64,000 nt of DNA from DATBVX01 sp963695985 (GTDB taxonomy: Bacteria; Pseudomonadota; Gammaproteobacteria; Steroidobacterales; Steroidobacteraceae). Location of the stretch: the NCBI GenBank assembly GCA_963695985.1, contig CAVOIC010000006.1, forward strand, positions 1 to 64,000, in the 5' to 3' direction. A program made the position numbers and the translations under genes. A model generated the notes under the pieces. The model searched no databases, had not been told where the DNA came from, and was given only the letters and a program-made list of their open reading frames with translations. Positions 8,992 to 18,491 of this stretch are shown here, in pieces (position 1 is the first letter of the stretch; each line of letters begins with the position of its first letter).

Positions 8992-9775
8992 TCAGGCGGA
9001 GTCGCTGCTACGCGTCGGCGGCCGACCCCGCAGTAGCGATCGTGCACCGGGGGACAGCCGATGCACCTCGGGGCTGCGTTCGAGATAACCGGCGAGCCGC
9101 GTGGACTGCTCGCGCCAGCCCGGCGTATGAGCCAGCGCCGCGAGGTGACGCTCGAACGCGCCCTGATCCTCGAACCACGCGAACCACACGAACACGTGTT
9201 CGCCCTCGCGCACCGGAAGGCGTGGAAAGTTGTTGGGACTCGGATCGGTGACGAGCGAGGCCAGCGGGTCGGCGCCCGCCTCGCGCAACAACGGCTTCAA
9301 TGACCGCTCGAACCAGTCGATGAAGTCCTCGGTGGCGGGCCCGCGAAGGTAATAGATCGTCGCTACAACCAGGGCCGTCGACTGGGCAGTGGCGCCGGGT
9401 GGCGGACGCGCGCCGGGCGCCAGTATGAACGCCAGCTCCTCGCGTGCCGGACGCAGCAGCAGCACGTTGTCGGAATCCACCATCGTCGCGTTCGCCGCTT
9501 CACGATGCGTCTGCCACACTGGCCCGCCGTAGAAAGCGCTCAAAGCCCGGCCCGCGTAGGGGCATGTCATCGAAGCCGCGCAGCCAAACGAACAGATCCG
9601 GATCATCGAGATCGTGGAACTGGCCGATGATCTTCATGCCGAGCGTTTCCTGGCTCTCGATGAACTCGCGCTCGAACAGCTCCATGAGCACATCGCGCTT
9701 GCCCGGATGCAGGCGGTACTGGCGCAACTCGATGAGCGGCGCCAGCGGGCGCGGCTGGTGTTGTTCCTCACGCAT
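8992..9775 (-). CDS. NIPSNAP family protein, frameshifted
   Basis: About 260 residues in two ferredoxin-like NIPSNAP (dimeric alpha/beta barrel) halves. The N-terminal half (LIELRQYRLHPGKRDVLMEL, QFHDLDDPDLFVWLRGFDDM) is in the frame from 9775. The continuation (ALSAFYGGPVWQTHREAANA, DSDNVLLLRPA and a second NIPSNAP repeat) is one frame over. Dropping one base of the run at 9559-9562 restores the usual reading DMPYAGRALSAFYGG. Function of the family is poorly defined. The YceI gene lies just upstream with a 6-base gap, so they are probably co-transcribed. Confidence 0.8.
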
Positions 9776-9781
9776 CGGCGG

Positions 9782-10363
9782 CTAGTCCTTCAGCGCTTCG
9801 ACCTGAATTCGCAGCAACACGTTGCCGCCGCCCATGTCGGCATACTTGGTGATGCCGAAATCCGAGCGATCGAACTCGGCTTCGGCGTCAGCACCGCAGA
9901 CCTCCTTCTTGAGCATCGGATGCTGGATGCACTTGAAGCTGTTGATCTTGAGCGTGACCGGCTTGGTGACGCCGAGCAGGGTCAGATCACCCGCGATCGA
10001 CTTGGGCGTCTCGCCTTCGAACTTAATGGTTCCCTTGTAGGTTCCCGTCGGGTACTTCTCGACATTGAAGAAATCTGGCGAGCGCACATGCTCATCGAGC
10101 TTGTCGTTACCGAAGTCGACGCTGGCCATGTCGACCTGAACGTCGACCGTGCCAGTCTTGGCTGCGCGATCGAGTGAGATCGTACCCGAGGTATTCTTGA
10201 AGAGGCCGCGCCAGATCGAGATACCCATGTGCCCGGCTTCGAAGGTGGGATGGGTGTGCTTGGGGTCGATCGTGTAGTGATCGGCGGCGAACGCGGGGGC
10301 GCTGGCGAGGGCGGCGATGAGCAGCATTGCCAGCCGTGGGCGATGGGATGGGTTGAGCTTCAC
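9782..10363 (-). CDS. YceI family periplasmic protein
   Basis: 193 residues with a signal peptide (about 26 residues, cleavage near APAFA-ADHYTID) and a YceI lipocalin-like barrel starting DHYTIDPKHTHPTFEAGHMG. Family members bind isoprenoid-type lipids in the periplasm and are induced by base or osmotic stress in other bacteria. Two cysteines (FKCIQHP, KKEVCGAD) could form a disulfide. Transcribed towards the NIPSNAP gene; ATG 10363 has AAGGAAGTGAA upstream. Confidence 0.92.
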   Translation of the reverse strand: MKLNPSHRPRLAMLLIAALASAPAFAADHYTIDPKHTHPTFEAGHMGISIWRGLFKNTSGTISLDRAAKTGTVDVQVDMASVDFGNDKLDEHVRSPDFFNVEKYPTGTYKGTIKFEGETPKSIAGDLTLLGVTKPVTLKINSFKCIQHPMLKKEVCGADAEAEFDRSDFGITKYADMGGGNVLLRIQVEALKD

Positions 10364-10398
10364 TTCCTTTACTCCTTATATATACGCACTACGAACCT

Positions 10399-11856
10399 TC
10401 AGCCCTGGTCGAAAGCCTTGCCCCCTGGTACGCCTTCAGGCGCGCACCGCTGCGCCGTCGGGCGAAGGAGCGTGGCACCGAGCAGGGCCGCAACTATGGC
10501 GAACACCGCACCGACCCCGAACGCGAGTTGGTAACCGTCCGCCAGTGCGCTCGGCAATTCCGCCGCGGCCGCAAGCTGATGGCTCGAGCGTGCGGCAGAA
10601 AGACTCGCAAGCACTGCAAGCCCGAGAGCGCCACCCATCATGAACGAGGTGTTGACGATTCCCGAAGCCAGGCCCGCTTCGCTCGGCTTCACGTCGCTCA
10701 TGGCGGCGAGCAACACCGGGTTGAGCGCCATGCCTGCGCCGAGGCCCAGGATGAGCATGCCCGGCAGCAGGCCGGCGACATAGCTCGCATCGAGCGACGC
10801 TCGTGCGAACAGAGCAAGCCCCACTCCAGCCAGTAACAGCCCGATCGCGAGCGGCGGCCGGATACCGAATCGCATGACGAGCTTCGCCGACAGACCGAGC
10901 GAGAAAGCGGCCATGATGAGATTGGCCGGCAGGAACGCGAGCCCGATCTGCAGCGCGCTATAGCCGAGCACGCGCTGCATGTAGAGCGCCGAAATAAAAA
11001 ACCACGCGAACATCGCGGCGGCCCAGAGGACACCGGCCGCGTTTGCCACGGCGACGCTCCTCAGGCGGAACAGCCTGAGCGGCATGAGTGGCGCACGGAC
11101 TCGAGTCTCGATGACGAGAAACAGTGCGAACAACGTCGCCGCGGCGATGAGAAGGCTTAGCGTCGACGTCGATGTCCAGCCCGCTTGGTTGCCGTTCACT
11201 ACCGCGTACACGGCGAGCATCAAGGCTGCCGTTACCGACAGGGCGCCGGCCACGTCCAGGCGCATCGTGGTCGCCTGGCCGGGCGCGTGCGGCAGCAAGC
11301 GCAGGCAGAAACAGTAGACGCCGATTCCGAGCGGCAGGTTGACGAGGAAGATCCAGTGCCAGTTGAACGCCGTGGTCAGCAGGCCTCCGAGCAGCACGCC
11401 GATGCTGCCCCCCGCTGCACACACAAACCCGTAGATGCCCATCGCCCTGGCACGCTCGGCGGTCCCCGTGAACAGGCCCATGATCAGTGCGAGGGTCGAA
11501 GCAGTGACCACCGCGCCACCCAGTCCCTGCACGGCGCGCGCGGCAACGAGCAGGTTCCGCGTGCCCGCCAATCCGCACGCCAGCGAGGCGAGCGTAAAGA
11601 GCGAGAGACCGAGCAGGAACAGCCGTCGCTGTCCGTAGAGATCTCCGAGCCGGCCACCGAGCAGCAGGAATCCACCATAGGTGAGCATGTAGGCGTTCAC
11701 CACCCACACCAGCGAAGTTTCCGTGAAATGCAGGTCAGCGCGGATCGAGGGCAACGCCACGTTTACGATCGTGGTGTCGAGCACGATCATGAGCACGCCG
11801 AAGCAGAGCACATACAGTGCCAGCCAGCGTTGCCGCGGATCCATTCCGCTCCTCAT
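10399..11856 (-). CDS. MFS multidrug efflux transporter, DHA2 (14-helix)
   Basis: 485-residue inner-membrane drug:H+ antiporter. Motif LDTTIVNVALPSI in helix 1 and LGGRLGDLYGQRRLF between helices 2 and 3 are signatures of the EmrB/QacA group; about 14 hydrophobic helices are seen. Its first ATG (11856) overlaps the stop of the YciI gene (ATGA) and has AGGAGA upstream; the ATG four codons later (11844) also has AGGAG and is an alternative. Translational coupling with the YciI gene is likely. Substrate unknown. Confidence 0.92.
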   Translation of the reverse strand: MRSGMDPRQRWLALYVLCFGVLMIVLDTTIVNVALPSIRADLHFTETSLVWVVNAYMLTYGGFLLLGGRLGDLYGQRRLFLLGLSLFTLASLACGLAGTRNLLVAARAVQGLGGAVVTASTLALIMGLFTGTAERARAMGIYGFVCAAGGSIGVLLGGLLTTAFNWHWIFLVNLPLGIGVYCFCLRLLPHAPGQATTMRLDVAGALSVTAALMLAVYAVVNGNQAGWTSTSTLSLLIAAATLFALFLVIETRVRAPLMPLRLFRLRSVAVANAAGVLWAAAMFAWFFISALYMQRVLGYSALQIGLAFLPANLIMAAFSLGLSAKLVMRFGIRPPLAIGLLLAGVGLALFARASLDASYVAGLLPGMLILGLGAGMALNPVLLAAMSDVKPSEAGLASGIVNTSFMMGGALGLAVLASLSAARSSHQLAAAAELPSALADGYQLAFGVGAVFAIVAALLGATLLRPTAQRCAPEGVPGGKAFDQG

Positions 11857-12230
11857 CGCGCCTTCTCCTGGTAGAAGTCGATCGCGCGCACTTCAACTCC
11901 CCAGCCGACGTGCTCACCCAAGTGCGCTGCCGGATGCATCGACGCCACCTCCACGGCCTCCTTCTGGTCCCCCGCTTCGATCAGGAAGAACGCTCCGATC
12001 ACTTCCTTGGCCTCCGTGAACGGACCGTCGGTGACCATCGTCTTGCCGTTCCTCGGCCGCACGGAAGTCGACTTGCGGGGTGACTCGAGGGAGCCGACCG
12101 CGATCAGGCGCCCGCTTTGATGCAGCGCCTCGTCGTGCGTGCGGCACTTGCTTACCAGGGCGTCGAGCTCGGCCTTCGGCAGGGCCTCGAACGCCTTCGG
12201 GTCGTAGTAGCCGAAACACAGGTACTTCAT
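11853..12230 (-). CDS. YciI/DGPF-domain family protein
   Basis: 125 residues of the YCII-related (DGPF) family: KYLCFGYYDPKAFEAL, the signature DGPFTEAKEVIGAFFLIE and a C-terminal HLGEHVGWGVEVRAI. These small dimeric alpha/beta-barrel proteins often sit beside ECF sigma factors or transporters and their reaction is mostly unknown. ATG 12230 has GGAGAATTCC upstream. Overlaps the DHA2 transporter start by four bases. Confidence 0.9.
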   Translation of the reverse strand: MKYLCFGYYDPKAFEALPKAELDALVSKCRTHDEALHQSGRLIAVGSLESPRKSTSVRPRNGKTMVTDGPFTEAKEVIGAFFLIEAGDQKEAVEVASMHPAAHLGEHVGWGVEVRAIDFYQEKAR

Positions 12231-12469
12231 GGAATTCTCCGCTCTGAATGACGCTTGTCACCCCTACGACGAGTATGACGGCCCGAGATCGACACGAGCG
12301 TCGCGCAATAGACTACCGAAAGGGGAATGAATTCCTCGAAGATCGGCGGGCAGCGCAGTCTACCGGCAAGCTCCGCCGCTGTTCATGCCTTCTGGTTAGG
12401 GCGGTATTCCCTGCGTCTAGGCCTTACAGTGTCGGCGCGTTCCGAGAAGTCGGCCCAAGGAGTTCCGCT

Positions 12470-12892
12470 ATGCAGTTGATCTGGTTAGTCACCGCGGTCC
12501 TGGCTACGGTTGCGTATCATCTGGTGCTCAAGGTGACGCCCACTGCCGCCAGCCCGTTCCTCTCGCTCGCGGTCACGTACGCACTTGGCAGCTGTGCATT
12601 TCTTACACTCTACCTGGCGATGCCCGGCCCTCCTGCATTGCGTGCTTCGATCCAGGAGCTCAACTGGACCGCGCTGGCCCTGGCCGGGACGGTCGTGCTG
12701 CTCGACCTGGCGTTCCTGATGCTGTATCGCTCGGGCTTCAACGTCAGTATCGGCCAACTCGTCACGCAGTCGAGTGCCGCACTGCTCCTCCTGCTCGTCG
12801 GCGTAGCGTTCTTCCGTGAAAAACTTTCGGCCGCGAACGTGGCCGGCATTCTCCTGTGTGTCGTCGGGCTGTGGCTCGTCAATCGTCGCTGA
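12470..12892 (+). CDS. EamA-like (half-size DMT) membrane protein
   Basis: 140-residue hydrophobic protein with about five membrane segments, ending in FFREKLSAANVAGILLCVVG, the usual last-helix motif of EamA/DMT transporters. It is half the length of normal ten-helix EamA proteins, like SMR-type transporters that work as dimers. ATG 12470 has AAGGAG seven bases upstream, so the longer reading from 12248 is rejected. Converges on pabC. Substrate unknown. Confidence 0.8.
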   Translation: MQLIWLVTAVLATVAYHLVLKVTPTAASPFLSLAVTYALGSCAFLTLYLAMPGPPALRASIQELNWTALALAGTVVLLDLAFLMLYRSGFNVSIGQLVTQSSAALLLLLVGVAFFREKLSAANVAGILLCVVGLWLVNRR

Positions 12893-12911
12893 ATGCGGAG
12901 CGCGCAGCTCG

Positions 12912-13719
12912 CTAGAGGGCCTGCTGCAGCTCCCGGCCCACGGCGCCGGGAGAGAAACTGCACTCTTCGATGGCGCGCACCGGCCAGATGCCGATCAGCG
13001 CATTGGTCAGAGAATACTTCGTCGGCAGACTCGATGTCTGTACGGGCGAGCGTGCACTCCCGTGCCTCGATTCCCAAGCGCCGCGCCGCTTCCAGCACGC
13101 AGCGGCGCATGACGCCCGCGACGCCGCAGCGGTCAACGCGCGGCGTCAACAAGGCACGCCCTTGAACGATGAACACGTTCGTCATCGTTCCACCGATGAT
13201 GTGACCGGCGCCGTCGAGCATCAGGCCTTCCGCGATCGTGGGATCGGACCATTCGCTGCGTGCCAGCACCTGCTCGAGTCGATTGAGATGCTTGAGTCCC
13301 GCGAGGACCGGATTCTCGCCGAGCGGCGTGCGGCAGTAGCGCACGGCGACGCCGGCCGAGGCCCATTCCGGCGAATGGTTCGGCCAATCCGAGAGACTCA
13401 CGATGCGCGTCGGCACTGCGGTTGCGGGCGGCCGGTAACCGCGCGCGCCTACGCCGCGCGTGACGATGAGCTTGAGTACGCCGCGTGTGACCGCGCGCGA
13501 CTGCTGCACGAGCTCCTCTGTCATCTGTGCCTGGTCGACTCCTTCGATCCCGAGGCGCGCACAGCCGCTCAGCAGGCGCTCGAGGTGGTATGTGAGGCGC
13601 CGGATCTGCCCGTCAATCACGGCCATGGTTTCAAAGAGGCCATCTCCATACTGCAGGCCGCGATCGCGCGCCGAGACCGTGGTCTGCTCGCGCCCGTCCA
13701 CCCAGATGCGATCGCTCAC
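12912..13719 (-). CDS. pabC: aminodeoxychorismate lyase PabC, frameshifted near C-terminus
   Basis: PLP class IV enzyme converting 4-amino-4-deoxychorismate to p-aminobenzoate and pyruvate (folate pathway). GTG 13719 overlaps the pabB stop (GTGA). Visible are ARDRGLQYGDGLFET, the PLP lysine region LKHLNRLEQVLARSEW, and GTMTNVFIV. The final segment LTNALIGIWPVRAI to GRELQQAL, ending at 12912, is in a different frame from the rest: one base must be removed near 13008-13014 to read EVFLTNALIGIWPV. Without correction the frame runs on through the EamA gene to 12610, giving a nonsense tail. Confidence 0.85.
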
Positions 13720-15111
13720 TGCAGCTGCCCCAGTGCGCGGATGAGCCCGCGCGCTTTGGCGCGAGTTTCCTCGAGCTCGCGTTGCGGGTCGCTGTCGGCG
13801 ACGATGCCCGCACCGGCGCGAAAGTAGATCTCCCCACCGCGCAGGGTCATGGTACGAATGAGGATGTTGAAGTCCCCGCTCCCATCGCGATTCAGGTACC
13901 CGAGCGAACCGGTGTAGGCGCCGCGGCCCTCCTGCTCGAGCTCCGCGATGATCTGCATGCAGCGAAACTTGGGGCAGCCCGTGATCGTGCCGCCGGGAAA
14001 GATCGCGCGCAGCACCTGCCCTGGCGAAACGTCGGTGCGCAGCCGGCCGCGAACGTTGGAGACGATGTGATGCACGTGCGCGTAAGACTCGAGCGTCATG
14101 AACTCGTCGACCCGCACGCTGCCCGCCTGGCAGATGCGGCCCAGGTCATTGCGTTCCAGGTCGATCAGCATCACATGCTCGGCACGTTCCTTCGGATGTG
14201 CGATCAGGCGCGCGGTCTCGGCGGAGTCCTCGCCGGGAAGGTTGCTGCGCGGACGCGTACCCGCGATCGGTCGCGTCGAGATCTCGCCACCGCTGATCTG
14301 GCACAACCGCTCGGGCGAGGAGCTGAGGATGGCGAGATCGTCCCAGACGAACGAGGCCGCAAACGGCGCGGGATTGGCAGCGCGCAGCGCGCGGTAGACC
14401 TGCGCCGGGGTGGCGACGCGAGCGCCCTCCGCCTGCAATGAGCCGCGCCAGGCGCGCGACAGGTTGACCTGGTAGACGTCGCCCGCCGCGATGTACTCCT
14501 TCGCCCTCGCGACTGCCTGCAGGTAACGCCCCGCCTCTTCTTCGTGCAACACACCGAGCCGCAGCTCCGTGTGCGGTTCCGGCGCGATATCACTTTCCAC
14601 TTCCGCGAGCAGGCGCTCGCAGCAACTCGCCCTGTGCGGCTTCCGCGACGACGTGCATCTGTCGCGTCGTGTGATCGTAGATGATCGCCGCCGGAATGCG
14701 CAGCGCCACTGCATCGATGCCTTCCGGGTTGGAAGGCAGGATGAGGTGCGGCTCGATTTCGGATGCGAGCTCATAAGCACAGAACACGAGCCAGCCGCCG
14801 GTGAAGGGCAGCACATCGGGCGCGTGCGAGATTCGTTCTGCGGCAAAGCGCCGATCCAGCTCATCGAGGAAAGAACCGGTCACTACCTCGCGGCCGTGGC
14901 CGTCGGTGATTCGACCATCCGCGAGCCGCACCAGGGCCGCCTGCGGCTCGGCAAACAGGATGTCGTAGCGACCGAGGCTCGTGCCATACGCGGCGCTCTC
15001 CAGCAGAGCGGGAAAGCGGCGTGGCTGGCGCTCGTGCAGATCGAGCAACCGCTCGCGCGGCGCCTGGCACGCGCGAATGAGTGCGGCGTCCGGCGTGACA
15101 GCGCCTGTCAC
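13716..15111 (-). CDS. pabB: aminodeoxychorismate synthase component I PabB, frameshifted
   Basis: Chorismate-binding enzyme that, with a PabA glutaminase, makes 4-amino-4-deoxychorismate. The first 160 or so residues (GTG 15111; SLGRYDILFAEP, GGWLVFCAYELA) are in one frame. The catalytic part (GDVYQVNLSRAW, FAASFVWDDLAILSSSPERL, RPIAGTRPR, HVMLIDLERNDLGRIC, IFPGGTITGCPK, YTGSLGYLNRDG) is in the next. Removing one base near 14617-14628 joins them. Overlaps pabC by three bases; hemF ends seven bases upstream. A pabA gene is not in the window. Confidence 0.88.
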
Positions 15112-15117
15112 AACGGC

Positions 15118-15960
15118 CTACCAGCTCGCAAGCGGCGGCAGGCTCATCAGGTAGGCTTCAGGGTTCGCGTCGGTCATGAATCCGAAGCGCGTACCGCGAT
15201 CGTACACGAGATTGAACTCGACGTAGCGGCCGCGCTTGGCGAGCTGGCGCGCGCGGTCCGCAGCGTCGAACGGTGTGCGCATCCGGCGCTCGACGATCGA
15301 CGGGTACACCGCGAGGAATGCCTCGCCCACGCTGCGCAGGAAAGCCAGATCGGCGTTCCAGTCGGTCCCACGCAGATCATCGAAGAAAATGCCACCGACT
15401 CCACGTCGCTCGTTCCGGTGCGGCAGGAAGAAGTAGCGGTCGCACCAGTCCCGGTATTCCTCGTAAGCGTGCGGCCGATAACTCTCGCAGGCGCCGCGAA
15501 GCGCGGCGTGAAATTCCGTCGTGTCCTGGTCGAACTCGATCGCCGGGGTGAGGTCCGAGCCGCCGCCCATCCAGTCGATGCTGGTCGCGAGATAGCGCAG
15601 GTTCATGTGTCCGGTCGGGGCGAAGGGATTGGCCGGGTGCGCGACGACCGAGATCCCGCAGGCGGTGAACTCGCCGGCCGACTCCTTCGCGCCCGCCAGT
15701 TGCGCCATGCCGGCGTCGGATAATCGGCCCCACACGTGGCTGACATTGACGCCGGCTTTTTCGAACACGCCGCCGCGCAGGAGCCGCATGTGACCGCCGC
15801 CCTTCAGGCGATGTTCCGCGGGCTTTTCCCAGCGCGTCGATGCGAATCGAGCCCTTGACTCCTTCTCTTCGAGCGTTTCCATGCGCGCGCACAGGCGGGA
15901 CTGCAGATCCTCGAACAGGCGCAGGGCCTGTAGTGCCCGCTCGCTGCTATGCGCTGCCAT
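15118..15960 (-). CDS. hemF: oxygen-dependent coproporphyrinogen III oxidase HemF
   Basis: About 280-residue aerobic HemF, which oxidatively decarboxylates coproporphyrinogen III to protoporphyrinogen IX. Conserved motifs are NVSHVWGRLSD, NPFAPTGHMNLRYLAT, WMGGGSDLTPAIEFDQDTTE, DRYFFLPHRNERRGVGGIFF, GRYVEFNLVYDRGTRFGF and the end LMSLPPLASW. ATG 15960 is chosen; 15963 is an adjacent alternative. No strong ribosome-binding site. Supplies heme for the cytochromes and nitrite reductase encoded next to it, though it is divergent from them. Confidence 0.93.
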   Translation of the reverse strand: MAAHSSERALQALRLFEDLQSRLCARMETLEEKESRARFASTRWEKPAEHRLKGGGHMRLLRGGVFEKAGVNVSHVWGRLSDAGMAQLAGAKESAGEFTACGISVVAHPANPFAPTGHMNLRYLATSIDWMGGGSDLTPAIEFDQDTTEFHAALRGACESYRPHAYEEYRDWCDRYFFLPHRNERRGVGGIFFDDLRGTDWNADLAFLRSVGEAFLAVYPSIVERRMRTPFDAADRARQLAKRGRYVEFNLVYDRGTRFGFMTDANPEAYLMSLPPLASW

Positions 15961-16052
15961 CATTGGCAAAATGGTAGGGGTGTGGGCGGGCCCGTGCAAA
16001 CAATACGGGACCGCGGTAACGTCTAGGCCGGTCGTGAGGTCAGGAGAGCGCG

Positions 16053-16465
16053 ATGGGGCGAGGATTCAGATTGGCGGTTGGACTTGCAGTACTGTCGGTG
16101 TTCACCGCGCGACTGGCGTGCGCCGAAGAGTTGTCGGGCTACTCAGGTGCGCAGCTCTACCAGCGCTTCTGCGCGAGTTGCCATGGAGCACGCGCGGAGG
16201 GCAATGGCCCCGTCGCGGCGTTCTTCAAGGTCGCGCCGCCGGATCTCACGCAGCTCGCGCGTCGCAGTGGCGGCGAGTTCCCAGCCGAGCGCGTGCGCAA
16301 GAGCATCGACGGCCGGTCGAATCTGCCACCACACGGCACGCGCACCATGCCGGTGTGGGGCCTGGAGTTCACGCCGCCGCAGGCAATACAGAACAGGCAC
16401 GCGAGCATACCGCCACCTTGATCGACCGCCTGGTCGACTACGTGCGCTCGATCCAGCTGCCCTGA
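16053..16465 (+). CDS. periplasmic mono-heme cytochrome c, frameshifted
   Basis: About 137 residues: signal peptide (ending near ARLACA-EE), then a class I cytochrome c fold with heme motif CASCHG, the GNGPVAAFFKVAPPDLTQL loop and TMPVWG carrying the axial methionine. The C-terminal helix (AREHTATLIDRLVDYVRSIQ) is in another frame; one base appears to be missing near 16371-16385. Uncorrected, the frame stops at 16421. Its end overlaps the convergent DUF6763-like gene by 28 bases. It may carry electrons in the respiratory chain to the nearby nitrite reductase, but that is inference. Confidence 0.8.
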
Positions 16466-16827
16466 GCGGTGAGCGCGCCTGCCGGAACGCCGTCGTATTC
16501 CGCCTCGGACTCTTCCCAGGCTTCCTTTCCCGCCCTGAGCGGCTGCAGAGGCCGCGCCCAGTCCTGCGCCCGCATCGCGGTCTCCGAATAGCCGAGATCG
16601 TCTGGCTCGACCTCGTCCATGGGACCCGTGCAGTCTTCGGGCGCTACGCTGCTCTCCAGCGCGAGGGAATCCCAGGCGTCGATGTCGATCTCGTCGATGT
16701 CGCCATCGAATGATTGGATCTCGATCGTGCGCGCGTGGTCGTCGTAGCCTACGACCTGGAAGTTCTCGCCCTTGTCGCCGCGCGCGTACCACTGGCCGAT
16801 CTCAGGCCGAACGATCTGTGTGTTCAT
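16438..16827 (-). CDS. conserved acidic hypothetical protein (DUF6763-like)
   Basis: 129 residues from ATG 16827 (AGAGGAA upstream). The first 85 residues (RPEIGQWYARGDKGENFQVV, then IEIQSFDGDIDEIDIDAW) form a compact acidic beta-rich domain that I associate, tentatively, with DUF6763 of gammaproteobacteria. The remainder is Glu/Ala-rich and looks less conserved. Function unknown. Convergent with the cytochrome c gene. Confidence 0.75.
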   Translation of the reverse strand: MNTQIVRPEIGQWYARGDKGENFQVVGYDDHARTIEIQSFDGDIDEIDIDAWDSLALESSVAPEDCTGPMDEVEPDDLGYSETAMRAQDWARPLQPLRAGKEAWEESEAEYDGVPAGALTAQGSWIERT

Positions 16828-16978
16828 GCGCCGTTCCTCTTGTCTCCTGTTCGTGATGAATGCTAACGCCATCGCGCGCCGCTGCATGTACGTAATACTG
16901 CTAGGTAAATTCCCCGATGCGGCTGCGGGTCAACGCAAGCGAGAATTCCGCCGGTTGCCAATAAGAAGGGGTTGCGTG

Positions 16979-18484
16979 ATGTCGAAGCGGCTCAGTCAGG
17001 TGTGGCTGGTGGTGTTGTGCGCGCTTGCGCTCAACGCTTGTGGCAAGCAATCAGAAACCTCTGCCCCTGCGGCCCCCGCGGACACGGGCGGATCAGCGAG
17101 CGGCGATTTCGGTCCACCGCAAGGTGAACCCGTCAAGGCCGTACTGACCTTACCGCCCAACGTGCCGCCGCCCACGGGCCGCACGCATCCGGCGAAGGTC
17201 ATCGTCGAGCTCGAGGTGCGCGAAGTCCAGAAACCGATCGCGGAAGGCGTGACTTATACCTTCTGGACCTTTGGCGGCACGACGCCCGGCTCCTTCATCC
17301 GCATCCGGCAGGGCGACACCGTGGAGTTCCACCTGAAGAATTACCCCGACAGTAAGATGCCGCACAACATCGACCTGCACGGCGTCACCGGACCGGGCGG
17401 TGGCGCGGCCTCATCCTTCACGGCGCCGGGGCACGAATCGCAGTTCACTTTCAAGGCGCTCAACAGCGGTCTGTACGTCTACCACTGCGCCACCGCGCCC
17501 GTGGGTATGCACGTCGCGAACGGCATGTACGGCCTGATTCTGGTCGAGCCCCCTGAGGGCATGCCGCCCGTCGACCACGAGTACTACGTGATGCAGGGCG
17601 ACTTCTACACCGTCGGCAAGTATCGCGAGAAGGGCGACCAGGCCTTCGACATGCAGAAGGCGATCGACGAGAACCCGACGTACGTGCTCTTCAACGGTAT
17701 GGAGGGCTCGCTGACCGGCGATCGCGCGCTCACCGCGAAAACCGGCGAGACGGTGCGATTGTACGTCGGCAACGGCGGTCCGAACCTGGTGTCGAGCTTC
17801 CACGTGATCGGCGAGATTTTCGACAAAGTGTGGTTCGAAGGCGGCACGCGCTTCCAGGAGAACGTGCAAACGACGCTGATCCCGGCGGGCGGCGCGGTGA
17901 TCGCGCAGTTCAAGCTCGAGGTGCCGGGCAGTTACATCCTGGTCGACCACTCGATCTTTCGCGCCTTCAACAAGGGCGCGCTCGCGATTCTCAAAGCCGA
18001 CGGGCCGGAAAGAAAGGACATCTATTCGGGCAAGGAAGTCGACGCGACTTACCTCGGTGACAAGGCGCTCAGTATGGCCGCGGTAGGCGAGGCGACCGCA
18101 GCGCGCGCCGCTGGCAAGCTGACGAAAGAGGATCAGATCAAGGCGGGCGGGCTGCTCTTCAACGGCACGTGCTCAGTGTGCCACCAGCCAAACGGTGCCG
18201 GGCTGCCGAACGTGTTCCCGCCACTCGCGAAGTCCGATTTCCTAATGGCGAACAAGGAGCGCTCGATCGACATCGTCCTGAACGGCCTCACCGGCAAGGT
18301 CACGGTGAATGGCGCCGAGTTCAACTCCGTCATGCCACCGATGAGCCAGCACACCGACGATGAGGTCGCGAATATCCTGACTTTCGTCCGCAACAGCTGG
18401 GGTAACCAGGGCGAAGCCATCAACAAGGACGAGGTCGCGAAGCGGCGCGCCGCCACCCAGCGTCCGCCGGGTGCCGCCCGCTGA
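16979..18484 (+). CDS. nirK: copper nitrite reductase NirK with C-terminal heme c domain, lipoprotein
   Basis: 501-residue periplasmic enzyme reducing nitrite to NO. ATG 16979 follows AAGAAGGGG. Residues 1-22 are a lipoprotein signal with lipobox LNAC, so it is probably anchored like AniA. Two cupredoxin domains follow. Type 1 copper ligands lie in MPHNIDLHG and YHCATAPVGMHVANGMYG. Type 2 ligands come from the same segments plus VDHSIF, and the catalytic Asp and His are in HNIDLHG and SSFHVIGEIFD. From about residue 385 a cytochrome c domain is added (heme motif CSVCHQPNGAGLP, axial Met in VMPPMSQH). This is the three-domain type known from Ralstonia pickettii. It heads an operon with nirV, an SCO gene and a porin. 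Confidence 0.95.
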   Translation: MSKRLSQVWLVVLCALALNACGKQSETSAPAAPADTGGSASGDFGPPQGEPVKAVLTLPPNVPPPTGRTHPAKVIVELEVREVQKPIAEGVTYTFWTFGGTTPGSFIRIRQGDTVEFHLKNYPDSKMPHNIDLHGVTGPGGGAASSFTAPGHESQFTFKALNSGLYVYHCATAPVGMHVANGMYGLILVEPPEGMPPVDHEYYVMQGDFYTVGKYREKGDQAFDMQKAIDENPTYVLFNGMEGSLTGDRALTAKTGETVRLYVGNGGPNLVSSFHVIGEIFDKVWFEGGTRFQENVQTTLIPAGGAVIAQFKLEVPGSYILVDHSIFRAFNKGALAILKADGPERKDIYSGKEVDATYLGDKALSMAAVGEATAARAAGKLTKEDQIKAGGLLFNGTCSVCHQPNGAGLPNVFPPLAKSDFLMANKERSIDIVLNGLTGKVTVNGAEFNSVMPPMSQHTDDEVANILTFVRNSWGNQGEAINKDEVAKRRAATQRPPGAAR

Positions 18485-18491
18485 GGCTTGT

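Noticed and set aside
16828..16978. FNR/NNR or NsrR box upstream of nirK
   Set aside because: I looked for TTGAT-N4-ATCAA and the NsrR consensus and found neither a full nor a convincing half-site pair.
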